From Ziziphus jujuba (Eukaryota > Streptophyta > Magnoliopsida > Rosales > Rhamnaceae): DNA of 64,000 nt. The stretch's first letter is position 1. The number at the start of each line of letters is the position of its first letter. Below are positions 1-9,520 of the stretch, one piece after another. The notes beneath the pieces are model-generated. The model saw only the letters and a list, made by a program, of their open reading frames with translations, was not told the origin of the DNA and did no database searches. Where the stretch lies: positions 40,990,001-41,054,000 of the forward strand of contig NC_083379.1 of the NCBI RefSeq assembly GCF_031755915.1. The letters run 5' to 3'. The position numbers were made by a program, and so were the translations under genes.

Positions 1-833
1 CAATTGGAGATTGAAAATAATGCAAAAATCATTGACCAAAGCTCGAGCAAATGAAAATGGGTAAACTCGAAATGACATTTCCATGTGCTTGATAAGTATG
101 GAGGTGGTGAAAGACTTGAATTTTGGTTATGGGGGTTAAAATATAGGCATTGCATGGCTAATTAGAATCTTGGATTAGAACTTAGAAAATTGCATGAAAA
201 AAAGAAAAAAACAGAAGAAGAAGAAAAACGTAAAAAAGCAGGAACTTTCGGAAACTCGTGACTCAAAACAAGTTAGGTGATTCAAAAAGACTTTCCGTGC
301 GGTCAAATCAGGTGAAACCATCCCTGCGGTTGTGAGAAATTGGAAATTAGGTGAGAAAGCCTTGGAGGAAGTTTTTCCTTTTCGAGGACCATGCATGAAG
401 GGTCATAGATTCACCGGTGTGACATAATATTCAAGGGATGCTCTGTAAATATACATTTTGTAAATCCCAAGGTTACCATATAAAACACCCACTATTTATA
501 ACAATGTATATATATATATATATATCAGTCCGTTTATGATGCGGACGATTCTCATACGGATCACAGTATTAGTAACAGTTTTTTATAGTATTGGTAACGA
601 TTTTCTAAAAATTCATCGTTAATACTATAAAAAACTGTCACTAATACTACGATCCTCATACAGACCGTCCTCATCATAGAATTTCTATATATATATATAT
701 ATATATATAACACTCATTAAATGTTTTTACTACTTGAAAGTGTGTATAAGCCTGTAAAAAATAAATAAATAAATAAACAGAAGTTAAGTCGGGATCATAT
801 GTCATTTTTTACCTTCCAACTTTTTTAATTCAC

Positions 834-869
<36 letters not shown>

Positions 870-1049
870 GTTTATAAGCCTTATCTAACCTCAATGCTAG
901 CTTCGATACAATATGGTGAAAGAAATCTCTAACTCGTTTTCTAATCCAAAAAGAAAGGAAGGAAAAGAAATCATTATTAACTGCAATAATTAATTAGTTT
1001 TGTCTAAAATTAAAAAAATACAAAAGAAAGTGAATCCATAGTAACAGTT
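1..1049. other. Intergenic, AT-rich, no gene
   Basis: I see no coding gene here. Short ORFs on the minus strand near 175-396 run through low-complexity A/T sequence and lack domain features. The stretch holds (TA)n tracts at 506-525, 688-708 and 836-864 and an inverted-repeat MITE at 526-686. It ends at the 9-bp target duplication of MULE1. Confidence 0.6.
526..686. mobile_element. MITE, near-palindromic, inside a TA tract
   Basis: The ~160-bp segment folds on itself. The left arm (from CAGTCCGTTTATGATGCGG at 526) matches the reverse complement of the right arm ending at 686, and the inner arms carry a matching run around TTTTTTATAGTATT and AATACTATAAAAAA. It is flanked on both sides by (TA)n, compatible with a TA target site. 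No ORF is present, so it would be non-autonomous. The superfamily cannot be fixed from this copy. Confidence 0.65.
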
Positions 1050-1058
1050 TATTAGATA
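1050..1058. repeat. 9-bp target site duplication, left (MULE1)
   Basis: TATTAGATA directly precedes the GGGTTTTTTCG terminus and recurs exactly at 5739-5747 directly after the other terminus. A 9-bp duplication is the hallmark of Mutator-superfamily insertion, and the perfect match argues for a fairly recent insertion. Confidence 0.93.
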
Positions 1059-2002
1059 GGGTTTTTTCGATAACTAGCCACTTTACAATTGCATTTTAGA
1101 AAAATAGCAAATTTTTTTATTTTTTTAAAAACTAACCAATATTTTACCCGTTTGGACTAAAGTACCCTTATCTACAAAAGCTTTCCTTTCTTCTACACAG
1201 CCGTTCGTTCCTGGGGGTGGGGTTTATACAAAACTGTTCGTGGGGTTTCTCTAAACTCTTTGCATCTCATCGCCTCTCACTTTTATTTTTTTATATTTTC
1301 TCAGATCTCAAACTAAAATCAGGTAAAAATTTTATCTTTTTTCTTATTAGATGAAAGTAAGGAAATATGTATTTTTTTGTTTTTTCTCTTTCTATTTTTT
1401 CTTGTAAGTTTTATTAGTTTAGGGTTTTTTAAGCTTTTTATTTGATATGGGTATGCAAGAAATTGATTTATGAGATATTCTATGTGATTTTAAAGATACT
1501 TTAGGTGGCATATGGTTTGAAAATGGGAAAAATTTTGTGTAAAACTGAAAAATCGCGAAAAACAGTAAAAACGGAGGAAATTTGGCGAAAAAGATGAATT
1601 TCCGCCAATTTCCTCCAGTTTGTCAGTTTTCGCAAATTTCCGCCAATTTTTCGCCAGTTTTCCGCCATTTTTCCGCCAGTTTTCCGCCAGTTTTCCGCCA
1701 AATTTCCGCCAGTTTTCCGCCAGTAGGAAAAAGCTATATTTGGCCCCAAAAAAAAAACAGAATCAACTTTTTTAATACAGTTAATATGTTTGTTTAATAT
1801 TATTCAAAATTTTATATATTTATTGATTTAGTTTAACGTTATTCATTTAATTTTGTAGTCAAATGGAAGATGATGACATTGTAATTGCGGTTTTATACAA
1901 TGGAACATTGGTACAAAATGATAGTGGTGATTGGGAATATCGAAATGGTAAAAATGTAATGGTTTCCGTCGGCAAGAGATGCACAAAATCAGAGTTAGAG
2001 GA
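1059..2002 (+). repeat. MULE1 left terminal inverted repeat
   Basis: The TIR is collinear with the reverse complement of 4780-5738 and stops abruptly after the shared GAGGA at 1998-2002, within codon 47 of the shared coding start. It contains a likely 5' leader exon (splice donor at 1323 in CAG|GTAAAA), a leader intron to 1858 (acceptor TTTTGTAG), and the start codon at 1863. Small indels relative to the right arm near 1125-1180 show the two arms have diverged slightly. Confidence 0.9.
1595..1726. repeat. Short tandem array of TTCCGCCAGT units in the leader intron
   Basis: Units of roughly 10-13 bp built on TTTCCGCCAGTTT repeat about ten times. The array lies inside the presumptive leader intron of the left TIR, is mirrored at 5050-5215 in the right TIR, and is present in shorter form in MULE2 (61885-61955). 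Such sub-terminal arrays are candidates for transposase binding sites or TIR-internal enhancers; this role is inference. Confidence 0.75.
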
Positions 2003-2135
2003 CTGTGGCATATTTACACTGAAGACCATCGAATTCTTACATGCTAGATTACCATTGACATTCACACAAGATAACATGGAGTTCTTTAGGAAGAAGTATG
2101 CATATGAGGTTTACAACAAAGAACTTAGCATATGA
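1863..2135 (+). CDS. Chimeric ORF: transposase N-terminus fused to Ulp1-like protease tail
   Basis: This 90-residue ORF starts at the ATG in the left TIR. Residues 1-47 equal the N-terminus of the MULE transposase at 4917 (minus strand) and at 62095. From residue 47 on it reads DCGIFTLKTIEFLHARLP and then FTQDNMEFFRKKYAYEVY. That is the end of a C48 (Ulp1/SENP) cysteine peptidase domain, including the DCG tripeptide that carries the catalytic Cys. The His and Asp of the triad and the rest of the fold are absent, so protease activity is not expected. The join falls within GAGGA|C and keeps the frame. Likely origin: deletion in a convergent Ulp1-carrying gene of a Kaonashi-like MULE. Whether it is expressed is unknown. 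Confidence 0.75.
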   Translation: MEDDDIVIAVLYNGTLVQNDSGDWEYRNGKNVMVSVGKRCTKSELEDCGIFTLKTIEFLHARLPLTFTQDNMEFFRKKYAYEVYNKELSI

Positions 2136-2975
2136 GCTGCGTGGTGATGCTTTTTTCTTTCCTTTTTTCATGTTTATAGATGCATATTATTTATTATATT
2201 TGACTTTTAATTGTAAATATAATGGTGGCTTATAATGTTCATTTAACAAAGATAACAATGTGGTATTGATGTAATGATAAGTAATTGACCTTATAGGAAA
2301 TGTGCCATGTTTATTTATTAGAATTCCGTTATGCATAAACGCCTTAAGAGCTCAATTGCAAATTTTAAAAAATTTTCTGCTTGTCGGAAATATTTCCTAT
2401 AGGCCGAAAAATTTTCCTACTGGAGGAAAAATGGAGGAAAAACGTTCCTCCAGTCGGAAATCCCATATGAAGAAAAATTGAAGCCTCTTGATAAATTTCC
2501 GCCAGGTGGAAAAATTTTCCTCCAAGCGGAAATAGTTTTCCTCCTGTTGGAAAACATTTCCTCCAAGCGGAAATCGTTGAATAATTTTTACTCCTATTAG
2601 AAACTAATTTCCTCCACTTGGAAAATCAATTTCTAATAGATTATATAAGTTAATAGTAGGGTAAAAAAAATTGGGAGTGGAGATAAATATTATATAAGAT
2701 GAAGATGGAATTAACAAAAAATGTAGTGACATTTAAAATCAATAACCATTTTAAATAAAAATAAAATTGATATATGTTTGTTTTTATTTTCAAAATCATT
2801 TGGACTTTGTTTTTATTTTCAAAATCATTTGGACATTTCATAAAATGATATGTAAACTAAAGATTGAAAATCAATTCCAGAAAGCATCTTTTCATTTAGG
2901 ATTAAATTCAAAAAAAAAAAAAGATATGAAATAATTATCAAAACATATTAAACCATAACACTAAATTAAAACTTT
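2136..2975. other. MULE1 central non-coding region with palindromic GGAAA/TTTCC array
   Basis: There is no ORF with recognisable content between the two convergent genes. Positions 2383-2640 hold many alternating copies of TTTCCTCC and GGAGGAAA-type motifs (CCTCCAAGCGGAAAT recurs at ~2518 and ~2561) that can pair with each other. 2640-2960 is AT-rich and contains a short direct repeat around CAAAATCATTTGGAC (about 2789 and 2819). Confidence 0.6.
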
Positions 2976-4917
2976 CTAATTCGAAGCATAAGACAATGGA
3001 TTCGTACATCTCTGCCTATAATGTCCAACACCACCGCATCGGCTACATCTACGTCCAATAACATCTTCACCTTCGGATGGTATGCGTTGCATCCTTGGTC
3101 TACCGGCTCGCCTACGTGTCCATCTTGGTGGAAGAACAATGCGACTTGCCACGTCATCCGGGACATGCCACTGTTTTTCATCTAACAAAGGATAAATGGA
3201 CTCAGCATAAGCTGCACGATATGCATCCGCGGTGTAGTAGTGAGAACACATGCCATAAGGAGCAATTTTTCGGTCTCTGCAAGCGGCAATACAATGATCA
3301 CAAGGATATTGATCAAGATCGAAGACTTTGCATGAGCATGTTTTTGATTGGAGATTAATTGTATCCCTCAAACTCCCACCTTCCACAAGAAATTCATGCA
3401 TATTAATGGCTTTCACACGTAGTCCGATGGACTCCAAATTTCGTAGTTTGAGTTGCTCTTCCATATGGTCAGTCAGAGGCTTTGTCAATTTTGCACCTGC
3501 AGTACGTCGCTCATAAAACCACCTTTGCAGTAAATCCCGTATATGCTCTATTAATGCTACTATTGGCATCTCTCTAGCATCTAGCAGAATGCCATTCAAG
3601 CTTTCTGCAATATTGGTGGTCATGATAGTGTACCTTCTACATGGACAAAGAGAACGTGCCCACCTTGTAGGGTCACATGATCGAATGTACTGGGCAGCTC
3701 TACTGTTTTTTGCCTCAATTTGCCCCATATAAAACTCAAAATCTTCAACCAAATATGCACTAGCTGCGAGCATGAAACATTGTATTATTGATTCATCTTT
3801 CGCATGTCCATTTGCTTTAATATTTCTGCTTATATGGTACGTGCACAATGCATGGTATGCATTGGGAAAAACTTTGCGTAATGCCCTTTCAATAGCGGGG
3901 TGTCTATCACTCACAAACACCAAATCTGGAAAATCTCCGATGGCATCCTTCAGGTTTTGGAAAAACCATGTATATGCTTGCTCGTTCTCTCCATCTCCAA
4001 TGCCGAAAGCCAAAGGATATATTCTGTAGGTCACGTTTGTTGCGAAATAATTGTCCAACTACTATGCTCTCACAGCCAGTGAACTTTGACGAAAATATGG
4101 CCATAGAACCACTTCTGTTGCTCGATGATATGTGGTCACTTGTAGCACGATGAACCCTAACATCATCAACTCCTTCATTGTTCATTTCAGGATGCATATC
4201 ATTATCATTATCCAGCAACTCATGATCAAAATCTACATCATTATGACCAACATCATCCCCTGCTGCATTGTAATTCTCATCATGATCAATATGATGCAAC
4301 TACTCATACTCCTCGTCGTTAGGAAACCGTTCAGCATAGTCACCTCCAACATCAACTCCTTCGTGAATGTTAAATGATGTCCAGGCCCCCCCACGAACAT
4401 CAACTTGATCTCTAAACTGAGTTTCTTGAACCATAATTTCCTGAGATGTAGCCTGAATTGGTTCAGTACCGGAAGCTTGTGGTAGACGACCGCCAATTGG
4501 AGGACAAGAAAAAGAATGAAGATTACTCCCACTATCCGAAGCAAATGCTGTTTGATGAACATTTCTACATACATGTTCAACTTTTGAAATCACCTCAACA
4601 TACAATGGAGGCCGCATCATTGTCATCCCTCCATTCCTCACTTCTTGAAGAAAGCATTTCACATCCCTATCACATCGTATTTCTGTAGGATCCAACTTTT
4701 CTGCACATCGTCCATATATCCATTTTAGCTTTAGCAAATATTCATTTCGATCTATCTCAATAGAATTGAAAATCTCATCCTCTAATTCTGATTTTGTGCA
4801 TCTCTTGCCGACGGAAACCATTACATTTTTACCATTTCGATATTCCCAATCACCACTATCATTTTGTACCAATGTTCCATTGTATAAAACCGCAATTACA
4901 ATGTCATCATCTTCCAT
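2976..4917 (-). pseudogene. MURA-type MULE transposase, broken
   Basis: Read from 4917 down, the gene begins MEDDDIVIAVLYNG (PB1-like N-terminal domain, ~205 codons). It is interrupted by a TAG at 4300-4302 where MULE2 has CAG (Gln). At ~4020 about 626 bp are missing relative to MULE2 (62990-63615). The loss removes the DNA-binding region and the first catalytic Asp and shifts the frame. The rest (to 2976) is open: the second catalytic Asp lies in VSDRHPAIERAL (codon at 3906-3908). A SWIM zinc finger follows (CSCKVFDLDQYPCDHC, about 3281-3345), then a CCHC knuckle (CSRCGGVGHYRQRC, about 2993-3040). The gene cannot encode an active transposase. An internal ATG upstream of the open C-terminal part (360 codons from 4058) could allow a truncated product. 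Confidence 0.9.
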
Positions 4918-5738
4918 TTGACTACAAAATTAAATGAATAACGTTAAACTAAATCAATAAATATATAAAATTTTGAATAATATTAAACAAACATATTAAC
5001 TGTATTAAAAAAGTTGATTCTGTTTTTTTTTTCGGGCCAAATATAGCTTTTTCCTACTGGCGGAAATTTGGCGGAAAACTGGCGGAAAACTGACGGAAAA
5101 CTGGCGGAAAAATGGCGGAAAACTGGCGGAAAATTGGCGGAAAATTGGCGAAAATTTGCGAAAACTGACAAACTGGAGGAAATTGGCGAAAATTCATCTT
5201 TTTCGCCAAATTTCCTCCGTTTTTACTGTTTTTCGCGATTTTTCAGTTTTACACAAAATTTCTCCCATTTTCAAACCATATGCCACCTAAAGTATCTTTA
5301 AAATCATATAGAACATCTCATAAATCAATTTCTTGCATACCCATATCAAATAAAAAGTTTAAAAAATCCTAAACTAATAAAACTTACAAGAAAAAATAGA
5401 AAGAGAAAAAACAAAAAAAATACATATTTCCTTACTTTCATCTAATAAGAAAAAAGATAAATTTTTTACCTGATTTTAGTTTGAGATCTGAGAAAATACA
5501 AAAAAATGAAAGTGAGAGGCCATGAGATGCAAAGAGTTTAGAGAAACCCCACGAACAGTTTTGTATAAACTCCACCCCCACGAACGAACGGCTGTGTAGA
5601 AGAAAGGAAAGCTTTTGTGTAATTTTCAATTTTATTAAGGGTATTTTTGTCCCAATGTGGCTAGTTTTTTTTTAAAAAAAAAAATTTTGCTATTTTTCTA
5701 AAATGGAGTTGTAAGGTGGTTATTTATGGGAAAAACCC
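4780..5738 (-). repeat. MULE1 right terminal inverted repeat
   Basis: Reverse complement of 1059-2002. It contains the transposase start codon (4915-4917), the leader intron (5469 down to 4922; CAG|GTAAAA donor, TTTTGTAG acceptor) and the TTTCCGCCAGT tandem array at 5050-5215. It ends in ...GGAAAAACCC at 5738 followed by the target duplication. Confidence 0.9.
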
Positions 5739-5747
5739 TATTAGATA
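5739..5747. repeat. 9-bp target site duplication, right (MULE1)
   Basis: TATTAGATA, identical to 1050-1058. Confidence 0.93.
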
Positions 5748-8600
5748 ACCATGTCGGCAATGAAGTTCATGAATCAATGTAGGGAAAGGTGAGAAATACA
5801 ATTTAAATTTATTATGATAAATTCATCATTTTTATTTTAATATAGATTTTTTTTGCACTATATCTTAATTTTATAAAATTGAAATATCTTAATTAAATAA
5901 TTTTTTTTTTTATAGTTTCAATGAAAATTTCAATATACCTATCCCGAGGTTTTAAATAAATTTTGGCTAGGAAAGACTCCAAAAGACAAAAATTACTGAT
6001 CAGTAAATATTCTATGAAAATATATAGAGTCAATTTGCTCTCCGTTTTTACCAAATTCCGAAACTATAGCCTTTAACTAAACATTAATAAAAGTCTAGGT
6101 ACTGTGGGTAATTGAATCATCACTTTTGTTGATATGTAAAAGCAATTGCTACAATGAGTGTTTGATTTGGGGACAACAACGCATTTAATTCAATTTATTT
6201 TACTTTTTTTTGCTTTGTGAATTTCAACTACCCTTTTAACCTAATAATGTATCTCAAATAAGAAATCAAGCTGAACAAGTTCTTACGCAATCTCCATAAC
6301 AAGATTATTCCAAGTGACAGGCATTACATCGAGCACAGTCCCTCTTTTTTCTTCACTCAAAAAAATGGTGGGAGAACTTTTTATTTTATTTATTTTTTGT
6401 TAATCAGAATTTTGATTGGATAATTAAATCATATAATTATTTATTCATATTCAAATATTTATTGAGTAGTTTAAAAGAAAAAGGAAGCATTGATTGAATA
6501 ATAGAACTATCTGGATCCTTTTGGGTCCCTCTATCCTCCACAAACAACAGTAGCAAAGAAAATATTTTACTAATAATTGTTGTCCAAAGGATTTGTAAAT
6601 GAAATAGAAAGTAAATGATATGAAATGCTATAAATATTTTCGTATAATAACAATAATGATAATTTTGAAATATTAAAAAAACTATTAAAACTTACTCTAT
6701 TTCAATTGTTCCGTGATAATATTTTAAATGAAAAATAAAGTTGGTTAAAATAAAAAAAATCATTTTTTCTTTTTTGGTTTTCCCCTCTCATTTCATTTCA
6801 TTTCTATCCTTTCATGTTCCATCAAATTAAATACAGTGTAAAAAGCTAACAACTTTTATGTCATTATTTATTAGATCATAAATTTGTATATTTTATTGTA
6901 AATAGTTTCAGATGTAAAACCGTATCTACCTTATAAATCAAAGTGGACATTTTTTTTTTTTTTTTTGGTTTTTCTAAGGGAAAGCACTATATGTTTACTT
7001 TTACAAATAATCAGATTTCTACTGTTTGTTTATATCTCAATCAATTGTCTAATATGTTCTGTATTATTTCTCTGAAAATTCAATACTAGAATCTCTGCAT
7101 ACCTGCATATGATAAATATCCAAGTATTACTCTGATAAAAACAAATAAGTATATACATATACATTTTTACCCCCCCCAAAAAAAAAAGGTATTGACATTT
7201 ACAGGAAGATCAAATGCACATATACAATAATAATTAATAATATACGTATTAAAATATTTATTAAATAATATATATTAAAATATTATTAATTGATATATTC
7301 AGGTTAAATATAGAAAAGTAAAATTTTAAATAAATAAGTAAATTAAAAAAAAACCAATTAAATTTTTCTTACATTATCTATCATATTATTTAATAAATAA
7401 ATTTTATAAATATTTTGATAACTCTAGTTGTTTACATATATTATCTTTTTTTAAGCCCCTATAAAAGCAAGTATTACAATGTACATGAAGACCAAATGCA
7501 CATATACATTAACAATATATTATTTTTTTATATATTCAATTGAAGATGTAAATAATTTATCAATTAATTCAATATTATTTGATAATAATATATCAATTTA
7601 AATTTAATATATATATATATATTAAAAATACTATAGTTAAAAATATTATACACCGCATTAAAATGAACAATCGTTCATAATTATTATATTACACAAATTA
7701 TATAAATGATTATAAATAAATATCACCTATCATAACTTAGCCCATGCCCACAGCAGTGAGTCTATGTATACAATATATACAGCCAATGACAGCTAGTTCA
7801 AAATTTTTATGTCTATTCAAAGCTTGAGTAATTTTTATTGGGTGTCTATGTGATCATAAAGTTAGTAAAAATTTAAAATTTTTTACTAAAGTAAAATTTT
7901 TTTTTATTTGGATAGTTTTAAAAAGGAGGAATTTGTGGGTTTCAATAGAAAATAAATATTACAATGTGGAAAAGTGAGAAGGAAAATAAATCCTTCAAAA
8001 GATATATCATTTTAAAATTTTCTGAAAAATTAGTTTTATATATATTTTTAAATACAATTTTATATTTTAATTTTAATATATAAATTTATTTAATTACTTA
8101 TAAATCTTATCTTCTTCTATAATTAACCAAATATTATAAAAAAAAATTTAAATAAACACATTATTTGGAAACTAAATTCCAAAAAATTGATTTTTGGAAA
8201 CTAATTTTCTTCAATATTTTTTCTTTTATCAAATATATCATTACGGACATATGTTGATTTTTCAAAAAAATCTCTTATTATTTTACCAATAAATATTTAC
8301 ACTGGATTTTCCTATAATTACCATCCATTTAAATGTATGACCTTATTATTATTATTATTATTTTTTTAAGTTATACACTTACACATTTATAAAAAAAAGA
8401 AATAATTAAAAAAAAGGAAAAAAGGAAAAAGGAAAAAGAAAAAAGAAAACGATTAGAAACTTGTAAATTCAACGTCGATACAATAAGTGCGTTCTTTGTC
8501 TCAGAAACATGAGGTTCTGAAATTCAACAATAGAATCAAGGACAAAAATGTAATTTAGTCCACAACTACAGCACCATTACTCGGACTCGGCCGACTTCGC
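5748..8600. other. Intergenic, strongly AT-rich, no gene
   Basis: No ORF with coding character is visible on either strand. A spaced direct repeat built on AAATGCACATATACA occurs at about 7211 and 7496, each after a GGAAGATC/GAAGACC-like lead. It may be a remnant of a local duplication or an old LTR. The last ~150 bp grade into the ERF promoter. Confidence 0.55.
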
Positions 8601-8617
8601 TTCCCCTCTGATAAAAA

Positions 8618-8628
8618 ATATATAAACC
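8618..8628 (+). promoter_or_regulatory. TATA box of the ERF gene
   Basis: ATATATAAACC lies about 240 bp upstream of the start codon, just downstream of a GC-richer stretch (ACTCGGCCGACTTCGC). The putative leader (about 8650-8863) is pyrimidine/A-rich and contains an uninterrupted ~25-nt A tract at 8705-8729. Confidence 0.6.
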
Positions 8629-8863
8629 CTTAAAGCCCACTCAACAATTTTTACCAACAATTGCTCAAAAAGCTGATTTCACTTTCTTCTCTTCTTCACC
8701 TGCCAAAAAAAAAAAAAAAAAAAAAAAAATCAAACAAACCCACAACAAAAATATAAAAGAAAACCTAAAATTTTCATTTTTCTGAAAATCCCAGACTTTT
8801 CCAGAACTTTTAATTTCTCTGTGAAAACCCTTTTGGATTTAGTTGCTAGTGAACCGGAAAACA

Positions 8864-9186
8864 ATGTGTGGAGGTGCTATAATCTCCGATTTCATCTCGG
8901 GGCCTCGGTCGCAGCGGCTCACTTCCGACTACCTGTGGCGCGATCTCAACAAACCCAGATGTGGGAAGCGATTCTCGAAGCCTCTGAGGTCGGAAGTGAT
9001 CGATGTCAATGAAGATTTCGAGGCCGATTTCCAGAATTTCAAGGATGATTCGGATGTTGAAGAGGATGACGATGTAATTGATGTCAAGCCTTTCACTTTC
9101 TCTGCTGCTCGCAGTCCTACCCTTTCACGTGGTAAATTCATCTCTCACCGACTTATTGCTGAAATTTTTTTTTCCACTTCTGCTGC

Positions 9187-9223
<37 letters not shown>

Positions 9224-9485
9224 AAAATTTTTTTTTTTAGATTTTTGCTTAGGTTTTATCAGAATCGTTCTTCATTTCTTTATTGCAGTTTATAGCTTTG
9301 GTGATTTGATCTGATCCTGCAAGCTATTTTGCTAATTTTATTCTGATAAAAAATTGGCTTTTTATATTGGGTTTATGATCCTCTTCATCACTTTCGTATA
9401 TAAATCCTTTTCCAGTACCAAATGTGGGATATTTACCTGTGAAGCTCTTTTTTGTTTTTGTTGTTGGTGGGGGTGTGTGTGTGTG

Positions 9486-9520
<35 letters not shown>

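Larger units (their letters stand above)
1059..5738. mobile_element. MULE1, Mutator-like element with long TIRs
   Basis: This 4.68-kb element is bounded by inverted termini (GGGTTTTTTCGATAA at the left, its partner at the right) and a perfect 9-bp target duplication. The TIRs are ~944 bp (1059-2002) and ~959 bp (4780-5738). Each includes a presumptive promoter, a 5' leader intron and the first 47 codons of the transposase gene. The right TIR drives a minus-strand MURA-type transposase pseudogene (2976-4917). The left TIR drives a short plus-strand ORF ending in a Ulp1-like peptidase tail (1863-2135). The two genes are convergent, as mudrA and mudrB are in maize MuDR. The element is probably non-autonomous now because its transposase gene is broken. 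Confidence 0.93.

Noticed and set aside
1501..1797. ORFs over the TTTCCGCCAGT arrays (also 4983-5301 and 61753-62063)
   Set aside because: Repetitive translations of the tandem array on both strands; the array lies in a presumptive leader intron.
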